Notes under the pieces: model-generated
What the model was told of the DNA's origin: nothing
Seen by the model: only the letters and a program-made list of their open reading frames with translations
Database searches by the model: none
Translations under genes and position numbers: made by a program
Origin: Clostridiales bacterium
Lineage (GTDB): Bacteria; Bacillota; Clostridia; Christensenellales; Borkfalkiaceae
Direction of reading: 5' to 3'
Assembly (NCBI GenBank): GCA_015069615.1
Contig: SVIF01000003.1
Location: 1 to 64,000, forward strand
DNA length: 64,000 nucleotides
Part shown: positions 33,768 to 41,623 of the stretch, one piece after another
Layout: every line of letters starts with the position of its first letter
How positions within the stretch are numbered: position 1 is the stretch's first letter

Positions 33768-33937
33768 TTTGGGATATTTTAATTATCGTGGGCGCAATTG
33801 CCGTTGTGGTGGGCGTTAGTATTGCCGCCATAATTCGCAAAAAAAAGGGATGTACGGGTTGCGCAGATTGCCCTTACCACGGCAAATGCCACGCCTGCCC
33901 GTCTAAACCCAAAGAAGAAAAAACGGACGAAAAATAA
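33764..33937 (+). CDS. FeoB-associated Cys-rich membrane protein
   Basis: 57 residues (MIWDILIIVGAIAVVVGV...). One transmembrane helix occupies residues 3-23, followed by a basic RKKKG and the Cys cluster CTGCADCPYHGKCHACP with five Cys, then a charged tail. This matches the small proteins found after feoB in Firmicutes (PF12669), which may handle iron or act as a FeoC substitute. It starts in an ATGA overlap with feoB, the strongest sign that it is real despite its size. Confidence 0.88.
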   Translation: MIWDILIIVGAIAVVVGVSIAAIIRKKKGCTGCADCPYHGKCHACPSKPKEEKTDEK

Positions 33938-34022
33938 CCCCAACCAACCAAAACTAACCCTTATCAAGGGTTAGCCCTAAAACCGAATTGCATTTTTACA
34001 AAAAAGCGAATTTTTTCTTAGA

Positions 34023-34116
34023 ACGCAGGGAGTGTGGAAAACCACACTCCCTGCGTAATTTTGTAAAACGTTATACCGACACGCGGGGCATGTGGGAAAT
34101 CCCACACGCCCCGCGT
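34023..34116. terminator. Two consecutive strong hairpins after the feo operon
   Basis: ACGCAGGGAGTGTGG / CCACACTCCCTGCGT (34023-34056) is followed by AATTTTG. ACGCGGGGC-TGTGGG / CCCACA-GCCCCGCGT (34081-34116) is followed by TTTAAGG. They separate the rightward feo genes from the leftward ABC gene and can act in both directions. A further hairpin, CCGTTTAGG / CCTAAACGG, lies at about 34130-34163. Confidence 0.8.
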
Positions 34117-34208
34117 TTAAGGAGAAATCCGTTTAGGGAAAACTTGTAATCAAACCTAAACGGAAGTAGTATAAACAAATGCTTTTACACGGCTTTGCCC
34201 GTTTCGCG

Positions 34209-36230
34209 TTAAAACACGTTGTTTAAGGCGGCTTCCGCTTGCTTGTTCGTAGCGTCGTTCAAGCATTTTAATTCGTAGAATTTGCCTTTCTTTTCCATCA
34301 GTTCTTCATAACTTCCCGTTTCGGCAATTTTGCCCCCTTCCATAACCACGATACGGTCTGCATCCCGAATGGTGGAAAGGCGGTGCGCCACGATAAAAGT
34401 GGTACGCCCTTTTACCGCCCTTGATATCGCTTGTTGCACGTGGTATTCGGAAACGTTATCTAAGGCGCTGGTGGCTTCGTCTAAAATCAAAAGAGAGGGG
34501 TTACGAATCAGTGCACGCGCAATGGTTACGCGTTGCTTTTGCCCGCCCGAAAGTTTGCCACCGTGTTCGCCCACGCTGGTGTTTAACCCTTCGGGCAGTT
34601 CGCTGATAAATTCGGTTAGGTTGGCGGCTTCTACCACGCGGTTTAGGTCTTCTTCGGTATATTTATCTAAGCCGTAGGTAATGTTTTCCCGAATGGTGCC
34701 GGGGAACAAAATACTATTTTGCGGAACCACCGAAATGTGGTGGCGGTATTCGGTTAAATTTAGGTCGGTAAGGGGAACGCCGTCTATTTTAATGCACCCT
34801 TTTTCGGGGGTTAAAAAGCCGATAATCACGTTCATCAAGGTGGACTTGCCCGAACCCGAGCTACCCACCACCGCAATACATTCGCCCGCATTTACCTTTA
34901 AGGAAAAATCCGAAACCACGGGTTCTTCCATACCGGGGTAGGTGTAGGTAACGTGTTCAAACTCTACGTCCCCCCGAACGGTGGTGGCGTTGTTTTTGCC
35001 CAAGGAGTACTCCATATCCGTGGAGGACATAATTTCCCCAATGGAAGTAACCGCTTCCAGCCCGTGGGTAATGGCGGGAACGCAATGCACCAAACCGATT
35101 ACGTTTGCGCTTAGCGTGGAAAATAAGCTTTGGAATAATAGCACGCTACCAATGGAGATTTTGCCCGCAACGGCAAGGTAAATACAAAACAGTAAACACC
35201 CTGCGTTGGTGGTTGCCGAAACCACCCAAAGGGCACTTGCAAACCAGCAGTTGGTTTTATCCAACGCGTATCCGCTACCCGAAAGGGTTGCAATTTCGCG
35301 GTGCATACCCGAAAATTCGCGCTGTTCTAGTCCGTGCGCCTTGGTTACGGGTAACATTTCCAGCATGGTATTCATATGGCTACTAACCGTTTCGTACTTT
35401 CTTCTAAAATCCCTGCTACGCTTGGCAATGCCCGTCCAAAGAACGCGCGAAGCCAAAACGTTGATGGGAACCACCAAAAGGAAGAATAGCGCCACGGTGC
35501 CACTTCTATTAACGGCTATCGTTGCCGAAACGATAACCGCAATAAAGCCGGGGATTAACTGATCCACAAGAACGGAAATTAGGGAATCCACGCTTTCGGT
35601 ATCTTTAATAAATTTACTTTGAATTTTGCCCGTTTCCATATCCTTGTGATAGGTAATGGAAAGCCCTTGCAGTTTTCTTACCACCGCGCTTCTAACCCCT
35701 GCGGAGGTGGTTCTTCTAAGCGTGCTGGAAAAATGCTGTTCTAACGAATAAGAAAAGGGGTTTTGTACGATAACGATAATTAAAAATAGAACGTTCCACC
35801 CAATGGAATTCCAAATGGCGTCCGTAATACCCCCAAGGGAAATGGCTTTTTCCGCTAAGTCGATAAGGTTGGCGGAAACAAGCGGAATTGCCCAAGAAGG
35901 GATGGATTTAATGGTAAAAAACAGGCAAGAGAGAAAAATCATCTTCCAGTTTAACCTGAAAAACTTTTTCAAAAAGCCGTTGCCACCCCGCTTTCTTTTT
36001 CCGTTTGCGCTTTCCTCTTGTGTAAAAAGCGCGTCGTATTGGGGAATGTACGCGTCAGTTCTTTTTAAAAACTTTTCCGCTTTCTTTTGCTCTTTTTCTT
36101 CTTGTAGATGTTTTTTGTGCTGCAGTTTTTCGCTTTCGCGCAGCACTTTTTCTTCTTGCTTTACGTGTTGCTTGGTTTCCTTTTGTTTCGCGCTTTCAGG
36201 CGAAACGCTTCGTCGGGGAAGGGGTTCCAT
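34209..36230 (-). CDS. ABC exporter, fused permease and ATPase
   Basis: 673 residues. An unusual N-terminal extension of about 95 residues is highly charged and Lys/Glu-rich (coiled-coil-like), ahead of a six-helix exporter membrane domain (about 100-400). The ATPase domain has Walker A GSSGSGKST, Q-loop VVPQNSILFPGTI, signature LSGGQKQRV, Walker B LLILDEATSALD and H-loop VAHRLST. It works as a homodimer or heterodimer; no partner half-transporter is adjacent, so a homodimer is likely. Cargo is unknown. The leader between its promoter (36375-36347) and start contains a terminator hairpin (36337-36300), suggesting attenuation. Confidence 0.92.
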   Translation of the reverse strand: MEPLPRRSVSPESAKQKETKQHVKQEEKVLRESEKLQHKKHLQEEKEQKKAEKFLKRTDAYIPQYDALFTQEESANGKRKRGGNGFLKKFFRLNWKMIFLSCLFFTIKSIPSWAIPLVSANLIDLAEKAISLGGITDAIWNSIGWNVLFLIIVIVQNPFSYSLEQHFSSTLRRTTSAGVRSAVVRKLQGLSITYHKDMETGKIQSKFIKDTESVDSLISVLVDQLIPGFIAVIVSATIAVNRSGTVALFFLLVVPINVLASRVLWTGIAKRSRDFRRKYETVSSHMNTMLEMLPVTKAHGLEQREFSGMHREIATLSGSGYALDKTNCWFASALWVVSATTNAGCLLFCIYLAVAGKISIGSVLLFQSLFSTLSANVIGLVHCVPAITHGLEAVTSIGEIMSSTDMEYSLGKNNATTVRGDVEFEHVTYTYPGMEEPVVSDFSLKVNAGECIAVVGSSGSGKSTLMNVIIGFLTPEKGCIKIDGVPLTDLNLTEYRHHISVVPQNSILFPGTIRENITYGLDKYTEEDLNRVVEAANLTEFISELPEGLNTSVGEHGGKLSGGQKQRVTIARALIRNPSLLILDEATSALDNVSEYHVQQAISRAVKGRTTFIVAHRLSTIRDADRIVVMEGGKIAETGSYEELMEKKGKFYELKCLNDATNKQAEAALNNVF

Positions 36231-36299
36231 ACGCTCCTAACACTCCTTATTTTTCGGCTGATTTTATAGCCGTTTTTTTGCAGAAAATTTTCCCGCGGA

Positions 36300-36337
36300 T
36301 AGAAAAAACCCTACTCTTTTTTGAGTAAGGTTTTTTG
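36300..36337 (-). terminator. Leader terminator (attenuator) upstream of the ABC gene
   Basis: Read leftward, AACCTTACTC / GAGTAGGGTT (10 bp, A-loop) is followed by TTTTTT. It begins only about 5 nt after the predicted transcription start and 70 bp before the start codon, so it would stop most transcripts unless opposed. A second hairpin, CGGCT / AGCCG, sits just before the ribosome site. Confidence 0.65.
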
Positions 36338-36346
36338 CTTGCACAC

Positions 36347-36375
36347 GTTATACCATATGCGAAACGGAAAGTCAA
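36347..36375 (-). promoter_or_regulatory. Promoter of the ABC exporter gene
   Basis: -35 TTGACT (36375-36370), 17 nt and -10 TATAAC (36352-36347). The spacer contains TTTCGCATATGG, a 10-of-14 match to the feo palindrome TTCGCATATGCGAA. Confidence 0.75.
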
Positions 36376-36413
36376 TACCTTTTTTCAAAATTTTTGAAAA
36401 ATTTTTTGCGCCC

Positions 36414-36578
36414 AAGCAAGACAAGGCAAACGCGGATTGGCCGACGGGCGCATACCATTTTCCCCCGTAACGAATCAAAACCGAGCAAGACAAGGAAGCC
36501 GAGCCCTTTGGGGCGGAAGTATACTTGCCGTATTCGACGGTCCAAACGGCGACGGCTGACACCGTATTGCGCCGCGTT
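36414..36578. repeat. Diverged family A structured repeats, two overlapping copies
   Basis: The 5' signature AAGCAAGAC-AGGCAAACGCGG is shared with 30561-30583. A second signature GAGCAAGACAAGGAAGCCG begins at 36483. Hairpins ACGGG / CCCGT and AAGTATACTT lie inside, and both end in the family's TATTGCGCCG. The stems differ from those in family A at 30.5 kb. Confidence 0.6.
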
Positions 36579-36594
36579 ATCATCCATTACACGC

Positions 36595-36620
36595 AAAAAG
36601 GGGGCGTTTTTCAGCCCCCC
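36595..36620 (-). terminator. Terminator of the orphan transcription unit
   Basis: Leftward GGGGGGC-TGAAAAAC-GCCCCC followed by TTTTTTG. It starts 1 nt after the TAG that closes the interrupted frame at 36621. Confidence 0.8.
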
Positions 36621-36965
36621 CTATATATCTACCGTATTTAATTGTGAAGGATAGGTTTTCCGCGTTTCCCCGTTTTCCCTTACTTCACGCTTGGCCTTCT
36701 TGCCAAAATACCGGGTAATTTGCGTTTTTATCCTTTTAAAATATGTGCCATTGGACCGTACCCCCTAAGAGATTTTTCTACCGTAAATCTTTTTCATTAC
36801 GGTAACCTCCATGGACTTTTTCTTCCCGAAGAACTCTTCGGCGTTTTTGCTTGCGCACCGCTTTCCGTAAGCCTACTGCTTTTGTTTTTCGGAGCTTTGT
36901 ACGCGCGTTTCCATTTTATTTACTATAAAAGGCTTTTTGTTTCTTTGCGGAGACTGCCGCATCAT
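36621..36965 (-). pseudogene. 115-codon frame with two internal TAG codons
   Basis: From ATG at 36965 the frame runs to TAG at 36623-36621 with no TAA or TGA, but with TAG at codons 31 (36875-36873) and 67 (36767-36765). The 112 sense codons are very Lys/Arg-rich, for example KRIKTQITRYFGKKAKREVR near the end and AEEFFGKKKSMEVTVMKKI in the middle. The closing TAG abuts a terminator and a consensus promoter lies 140 bp upstream, as for a real gene. There is no good ribosome site before the first ATG (AAGGAGG is 27 nt away), but GGAGG sits 8 nt before an internal ATG (36800). It could be a broken gene, an amber-recoded gene, or a non-coding RNA. I do not recognise the protein. Confidence 0.35.
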
Positions 36966-37019
36966 CTTTTAACTAGTTGGGTGGTCTAGCCCTCCTTACG
37001 TTTTTTAGGGAATGAATTC

Positions 37020-37090
37020 TTACTTCATTGGAGTGTTCTCCTTTTTTATATTTTTTGTAAGATTTTATTGCATCGGAGTGCTCCTCCCTT
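37020..37090 (-). other. Two minimal start-stop ORFs with ribosome sites
   Basis: In the leader of the unit, leftward, GGGAGGAGCACTCCG precedes ATG-CAA-TAA (about 37074) and AAGGAGAACACTCCA precedes ATG-AAG-TAA (about 37030). Both have the form GGAG-n-CACTCC-n-ATG-xAA, where CTCC can pair back to GGAG and mask the ribosome site. They may be regulatory mini-ORFs or a duplicated sequence. Confidence 0.45.
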
Positions 37091-37101
37091 TTTCTGACTA
37101 C

Positions 37102-37130
37102 ATTATATCATAGGAATAAAATGTTGTCAA
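37102..37130 (-). promoter_or_regulatory. Perfect consensus extended -10 promoter of the orphan unit
   Basis: TTGACA (37130-37125), 17 nt, TGA-TATAAT (37107-37102). Flanking TGACTA (37136-37131) and TAGTCA (37100-37095) form an inverted repeat around it. It is the closest match to consensus in the window. Confidence 0.8.
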
Positions 37131-37676
37131 TAGTCATTTTTATGTTATTTTTTAACATTTTTTTGTTGCGTTGAAACATTTTAGGAAGGAAACCCAAGCA
37201 AAAACACCCTTTTGGGGGCTTAGAAGCCGAATTTTCGCCCCGTATTTTTTGTAAAGAAAAATTTTACACGTTTTGTGAAAAACAAACGGGGATTTTGCAA
37301 AAAACCCTTTTACATAAATTTTTTATTTTTTTATCAAAAATTTTTAAGCGCTAAAAACGCCGTAAAAATACGCGATTTTTTATTTTTTGCTCTTTTCGCT
37401 GCATTTTCTTACCCCTGCGGTTTTTTCCGCTAAAAGGGTGCAAAAAATTTTTTTAAGATTTTTTTGCGATTTTTTTACGGGATTTTCGCAAAATTTCACT
37501 CAATAAAAAACTTTTTACCGCCGTATTTTTGTTTTTTCATGTGAAAAATCACAAACCACGTGCAAAAGTTTTTATCTTTTTTGTGTTTTGCGCCCCATAC
37601 GGGCATTTACGCCTTTTCCCTTTCTTGTTCTGCCCCAAAAGCAACGCGCGCAGACCGCCGAAAGGCAATAAAAACA
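37131..37676. other. AT-rich non-coding stretch
   Basis: Poly-T and poly-A tracts and repeated 'ttttttattttttt' blocks with no recognisable gene. Frames here have no ribosome site or known motif. It may contain curved DNA ahead of the promoter at 37130. Confidence 0.4.
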
Positions 37677-37708
37677 CCCCGGCTACCGCTTAAAAAGGGT
37701 AGTCGGGG
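37677..37708 (-). terminator. Terminator of the lipid kinase gene
   Basis: Leftward CCCCGACTACCC / GGTAGCCGGGG with TGTTTTTATT, 43 bp past the kinase stop. Confidence 0.85.
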
Positions 37709-37750
37709 CAAAATTTATTATTTTTCTTTCTGTATAATTACGAAAAGGTT

Positions 37751-38641
37751 TTACGCCTTTTCTTCTTCGGGGCGTTTTAGCCAAATCCGTAAAGCGTTAT
37801 GCACCACTTTTACTGCAAATTCATCTGCGTTGTACAATTCGCCATCCACGTTGACCACCATGGGGCTACCCGTGGTTACGCGTAAGGATTCCGCGCGGGT
37901 AAATTTAGTTTTCTTATAATTTAAAATCTTCTTTTTTAGTAGTTTAATAAACGCGCCGGGGATACCCAACTTTTTCACGTTATCCACGGTTACGATATCT
38001 AATAGCCCGTCGTAAGGATTTGCTTCGGGGCAAATGTAAATGCTACCCCCAAAGCGCTTGCCGTTGCCCGCAGCCGCAATAAAGCCCGCGTGCTCTTCGC
38101 TTTCCCCGTTAATTTCGGCGGTAAAAGTGTACGGCTTTTTATAGTGCAAAATGGAAGAAATCAAGCTTGCCATATACGCGCCTTTGGTTTTATTCTTCTT
38201 TTTCGCGTAGCGGCGCAATACGTCTACGTCTATGCCGTAGCTTGCCACGTTAATGCCACGGCAAAAGGGAAGCTCTAAATAGTCTACGTACGTGGGCGCG
38301 CCTTCTAACACGTGCGCAACCGCTTCTTCTACCTTTTCGGAAATCCCTAAGGAAGAAGCAAAATCGTTTCCCGTTCCACAAGGAATAATTCCAAGATTAA
38401 CGTTTTCAAAATTGGAAAAGCCGTTAATTACTTCGTGCAAAGTACCGTCCCCGCCCAAAGCAAGGATATTCTTCGCGCCCCCCGCTATCGCTTGTTCGGT
38501 GGCTTCCTTTATGCCACCACGGTGGGTGGATTCGTGCTTGCGGTAGGTGATGCCTCGCGCGTTAAATTCCGCTTCTATCACGGCAAGGGCTTTTAGCGCC
38601 TTACCCTTACCCGCAACGGGATTATAAACGATATCAAACAT
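37751..38641 (-). CDS. Diacylglycerol kinase-family lipid kinase (YegS/BmrU type)
   Basis: 296 residues. The family phosphorylates diacylglycerol or related lipids for phospholipid recycling. Motifs: NPVAGKGKA at residues 7-15, the nucleotide loop GGDGTLHEVINGF at about 63-75, and PCGTGNDFASSL at about 86-97. The C-terminal beta-sandwich contains CPEANPYDGLLDI and PMVVNVDGE. No membrane helix is seen, as expected for the soluble family. The start follows a GGGAACGAAG site. It is divergent to the CCA-adding gene with 120 bp between them. Confidence 0.92.
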   Translation of the reverse strand: MFDIVYNPVAGKGKALKALAVIEAEFNARGITYRKHESTHRGGIKEATEQAIAGGAKNILALGGDGTLHEVINGFSNFENVNLGIIPCGTGNDFASSLGISEKVEEAVAHVLEGAPTYVDYLELPFCRGINVASYGIDVDVLRRYAKKKNKTKGAYMASLISSILHYKKPYTFTAEINGESEEHAGFIAAAGNGKRFGGSIYICPEANPYDGLLDIVTVDNVKKLGIPGAFIKLLKKKILNYKKTKFTRAESLRVTTGSPMVVNVDGELYNADEFAVKVVHNALRIWLKRPEEEKA

Positions 38642-38743
38642 CTTCGTTCCCCTTTGTAAAAAATTTTACTTCTCTGTTGCTTTTGTAAAACTAATTAAAA
38701 TTATATAATTTTTCCCCCTATTTTGCAAGCCATTTCCCTGAAA

Positions 38744-38762
38744 TTATGGTATAATAACTCTA
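38744..38762 (+). promoter_or_regulatory. Extended -10 placing transcription start at the cca ATG
   Basis: TGG-TATAAT (TATAAT at 38750-38755) ends 6 nt before the ATG at 38762, so a normal start site would fall on the A of the ATG. No Shine-Dalgarno sequence is present (AACTCTATG). This predicts a leaderless mRNA. Confidence 0.6.
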
Positions 38763-40165
38763 TGAGAGAGATTTTACCCGAATTTTTACGGCTTTTAGCC
38801 CAAAATTTACCCGCTCCGCTGTATTTAGTGGGGGGTATGGTGCGGAACTTCCTTGCCGGGCTACCAACCAAAACGGACTTGGACGTAGCCGCCGCCCTAC
38901 CCGTGGAAGAAATTGTTTCCGCCACTACACGCCTTGGCGGAAAGGTGCACGCAGTATACCCAAAAACGGGAACGGTGCAACTTTCCTTTGACGGAGGGGA
39001 AATTGAATATACGCGCTTCCGCACCGAACGCTACCCCAAAGGGGGCGTTCACACCCCGTGTGAAGTGTTACCCACCCAAAGCATAGAGGAGGACGCAAAA
39101 CGCAGGGATTTTACCATAAACGCGATATACTACGATATTGCCGGGGATAGGTTTTGCGACCCCTTAGGCGGTATGGAAGATATCAAAACCAAAAGCCTTC
39201 GCGCGTACGACGGTAAAAAGGTGTTTGAAAGCGACGGGCTTAGACTGATGCGCCTTGCCCGTTTTGCCGCGCAGTTGAATTTTAGCGTGCATCCCGATAC
39301 GCTTTCGGCGGCAAGGGAATATAAAACCAACCTTCGCGATATTGCGGGGGAACGGCTAAACAGCGAACTTTCTTTACTGCTTTTATCAGACACCGCATAC
39401 CCCGTCAGCGGAAAAGACGCACCCCTTCGCGGGCTAAAAGTTTTACGTGAAACGGGCGTACTGTTTGAACTGTTCCCCGCCTTAAAAAACGCAGACGGCA
39501 TGCCCCAAAGAAAGGACTATCACGACCACGACGTGCTAACCCACAGTTTGCGCGCGGTGTTTTACGCGCCACCCATTTTAGAAGTTCGGCTTGCCGCGCT
39601 GCTGCACGATATCGGAAAGCCCACAGCCTTTTATAAAAGTGGAAAGCCCACAAGCGAAACGCCCGCGGCGTTTGCAGGGCACGAACGTTACGGCGAACCA
39701 CTAGTTTTGGACTGCTTAAAGCGGATAAAGGCAAGCAATCACCTTACCCACGAAGTTTCCGCCTTATGCCGTCAGCACGGATACGTAGCACACGAAAACA
39801 CGCGCCAAGTAAAACTGCGCCGTTTTTTAAGTGAGAACGCGTGGCTGATTCCCAACCTGTTTTATCTAATGCAAGCGGACCACAGTGCGCAAAAAGGGGA
39901 AGAAACCCCTTCGGCTTGCCTATCCCGTTTAATGGCGGAATATGCGCGTATGTGCGAAGAAAACGTTCCTTTTAGCATAAAAGACCTTGCCGTAAGCGGT
40001 AACGATTTAACCGCCTTAGGGCTAAAAGGCAAAGAAATCGGGGAAATGCTAAACGCATTTTTACAGCACTGTATGATGCACCCGCAAGACAACCAAAAAA
40101 ACCTACTTATCTCGCGCGCGAAACGAATATATAAGCGCAAGCAAAAACAAAAGGAGGAAGTATGA
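38762..40165 (+). CDS. cca: CCA tRNA nucleotidyltransferase with HD domain
   Basis: This enzyme adds or repairs the 3' CCA of tRNAs. 467 residues from MREILPEF; an earlier in-frame ATG at 38723 lies upstream of the -10. The nucleotidyltransferase core has LVGGMVRNFLAG (about 22-33), the catalytic DLD (TKTDLDVAA), RFRTERYPKGG and RRDFTINAIYYD. RNA-head motifs DGLRLMRLARFAAQL follow. A C-terminal HD phosphohydrolase-type domain carries HDVLTHSLR and LAALLHDIGKP. It overlaps rmuC by 4 bp. With most tRNAs in such genomes encoding CCA, it may mainly repair ends. Confidence 0.94.
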   Translation: MREILPEFLRLLAQNLPAPLYLVGGMVRNFLAGLPTKTDLDVAAALPVEEIVSATTRLGGKVHAVYPKTGTVQLSFDGGEIEYTRFRTERYPKGGVHTPCEVLPTQSIEEDAKRRDFTINAIYYDIAGDRFCDPLGGMEDIKTKSLRAYDGKKVFESDGLRLMRLARFAAQLNFSVHPDTLSAAREYKTNLRDIAGERLNSELSLLLLSDTAYPVSGKDAPLRGLKVLRETGVLFELFPALKNADGMPQRKDYHDHDVLTHSLRAVFYAPPILEVRLAALLHDIGKPTAFYKSGKPTSETPAAFAGHERYGEPLVLDCLKRIKASNHLTHEVSALCRQHGYVAHENTRQVKLRRFLSENAWLIPNLFYLMQADHSAQKGEETPSACLSRLMAEYARMCEENVPFSIKDLAVSGNDLTALGLKGKEIGEMLNAFLQHCMMHPQDNQKNLLISRAKRIYKRKQKQKEEV

Positions 40166-41472
40166 AAAGTTCCATTTTAGCAAGTAACGGAAACGTACAA
40201 ACGCTAATCGTCGTAGCCATCGTTCTTTGCGGAATCGCAGCGATTTTTTCTCTGCTTGCCTATCTTACGGCAAAGAAAAAAAGCGCTACCCCTAGCGGGC
40301 AAGGCGCGGACAACGAAATGCTTCGCGAATTACTTAACCGCCAAACGCACGCCACCGAATTTACCGTGCAAGCGGTAAACAACGCTTCGCAATCGCAAAA
40401 GGAAAAAATGGCGGACGTGGAACGCCGCGTGTTTGAAAGTGCGCAAAGTACCGAACGCCGGCTTTTGGATACCGCAAACGCCACCGAACAACGCCTTACC
40501 AATATGCAAAAACAGTTGGAAAGTTCCCTTCGCTATTTAAATGAAAGCAATGGGCGCGCCATTGCCGAAATGCGAGGCGTGGTAGATGAAAAATTAGATA
40601 AAACGCTAGAAGCCCGCCTTGCTAAGTCCTTTGAAGTAATTTCCAGCCGATTAGAAGCGGTGTATAAGGGAATCGGCGAAGTAAACGCTTTGGCCGAAGG
40701 GGTTTCGGATATCCGCAAAATTTTCGCGGGGGTAAAACAGCGCGGTGTTTGGGGGGAACGCAATTTGGAATTGCTCCTTTCCCAAATTTTAGCGCCCGAC
40801 CAATATAAATCACAAATACCCGTGCGCCCGGGCAGTGATGAACGGGTGGACTTTGCGGTATTAATCCCCGGGAAGGACGGCAAGCAAACCCTACTTCCCA
40901 TTGATAGTAAGTTCCCCTTAGAAGAATACCACCGCTTTTTGGACGCAGCCGATACCACCGACCTTGCCGCCCGCGAAAAGGCGGAAAAGGGCCTTCTTAC
41001 CCGATTGAAAAACGAAGGAAAATCCATTGCGGAAAAATATATCGTATTACCTTATACTACGGACTTTGCGCTGATGTACTTGCCCAGCGAAGGCTTGTAC
41101 GCGGAAGCCGCAAAACACGCCGACCTTACCGAATTTTTGCTTTCTAAACGCGTAATGCTTGCAGGCCCCGGAACGCTTGCCGCCCTACTTACTTCGCTTT
41201 CCGCAGGGTTTAAAAGCGTGGCGATTGAAAAGCGCAGCGCGGAACTTTGGCAGCTGCTTGCCGCCTTTAAGGAAGAATTTATGAAGTTTACGGATATTTT
41301 ATCCCGCACGCAAAAAAAACTGGTGGAAGCGCAAAACACCATTGCCCAAGCCGCAACCAGAACGCGCGTTATCGGCAAAAAACTTTCTTCTGTGCAAGGT
41401 TTACCCGGCGGCGACCCGTTAGAATTAGAAGAACCCACAATTGAACCCCTTTCCCTGTTTGGCGAGGAATAA
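40162..41472 (+). CDS. rmuC: DNA recombination protein RmuC homologue
   Basis: 436 residues. One N-terminal transmembrane helix (about 14-35) is followed by a long coiled coil (about 50-190, e.g. EQRLTNMQKQLESSLRYLNE). The RmuC nuclease-like core follows: GVWGERNLELLLSQIL, LLPIDSKFPLEEYHRF, YIVLPYTTDFALMYLPSEGLYAEA and LAGPGTLAALLTSLSAGF. RmuC limits inversion between short inverted repeats, which is notable in a genome with this many palindromic repeats. It starts in an ATGA overlap with cca behind AAAGGAGG. Confidence 0.93.
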   Translation: MKSSILASNGNVQTLIVVAIVLCGIAAIFSLLAYLTAKKKSATPSGQGADNEMLRELLNRQTHATEFTVQAVNNASQSQKEKMADVERRVFESAQSTERRLLDTANATEQRLTNMQKQLESSLRYLNESNGRAIAEMRGVVDEKLDKTLEARLAKSFEVISSRLEAVYKGIGEVNALAEGVSDIRKIFAGVKQRGVWGERNLELLLSQILAPDQYKSQIPVRPGSDERVDFAVLIPGKDGKQTLLPIDSKFPLEEYHRFLDAADTTDLAAREKAEKGLLTRLKNEGKSIAEKYIVLPYTTDFALMYLPSEGLYAEAAKHADLTEFLLSKRVMLAGPGTLAALLTSLSAGFKSVAIEKRSAELWQLLAAFKEEFMKFTDILSRTQKKLVEAQNTIAQAATRTRVIGKKLSSVQGLPGGDPLELEEPTIEPLSLFGEE

Positions 41473-41506
41473 TTCTATCGAACGCGAATTTGGAAAGGCT
41501 AAATCC

Positions 41507-41592
41507 TAATATTGCCAACGGCAATATATCATATCCGTTAGGATATATCATAGGCACCCGCCTATATCATATGTCCAAAGGCATATATCATT
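41507..41592. repeat. Array of short hairpins punctuated by ATATCAT
   Basis: Four mini-palindromes with different stems each end in ATATCAT: ATTGCC/GGCAAT, ATCC/GGAT, AGGC/GCCT and TGTCC/GGCA. The same design with other stems is at 61831-61916. Confidence 0.75.
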
Positions 41593-41593
41593 A

Positions 41594-41623
41594 AAACACC
41601 CCCTTTTCATAAGGGGGTGTTTG
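41594..41623. terminator. Bidirectional terminator between rmuC and pnuC
   Basis: AAAACACCCCCTT / AAGGGGGTGTTT with a TTCAT loop between convergent genes. Confidence 0.85.

Noticed and set aside
36720-36989. Rightward 89-codon frame
   Set aside because: It lies antisense to the transcription unit with promoter and terminator on the other strand, and has no ribosome site.
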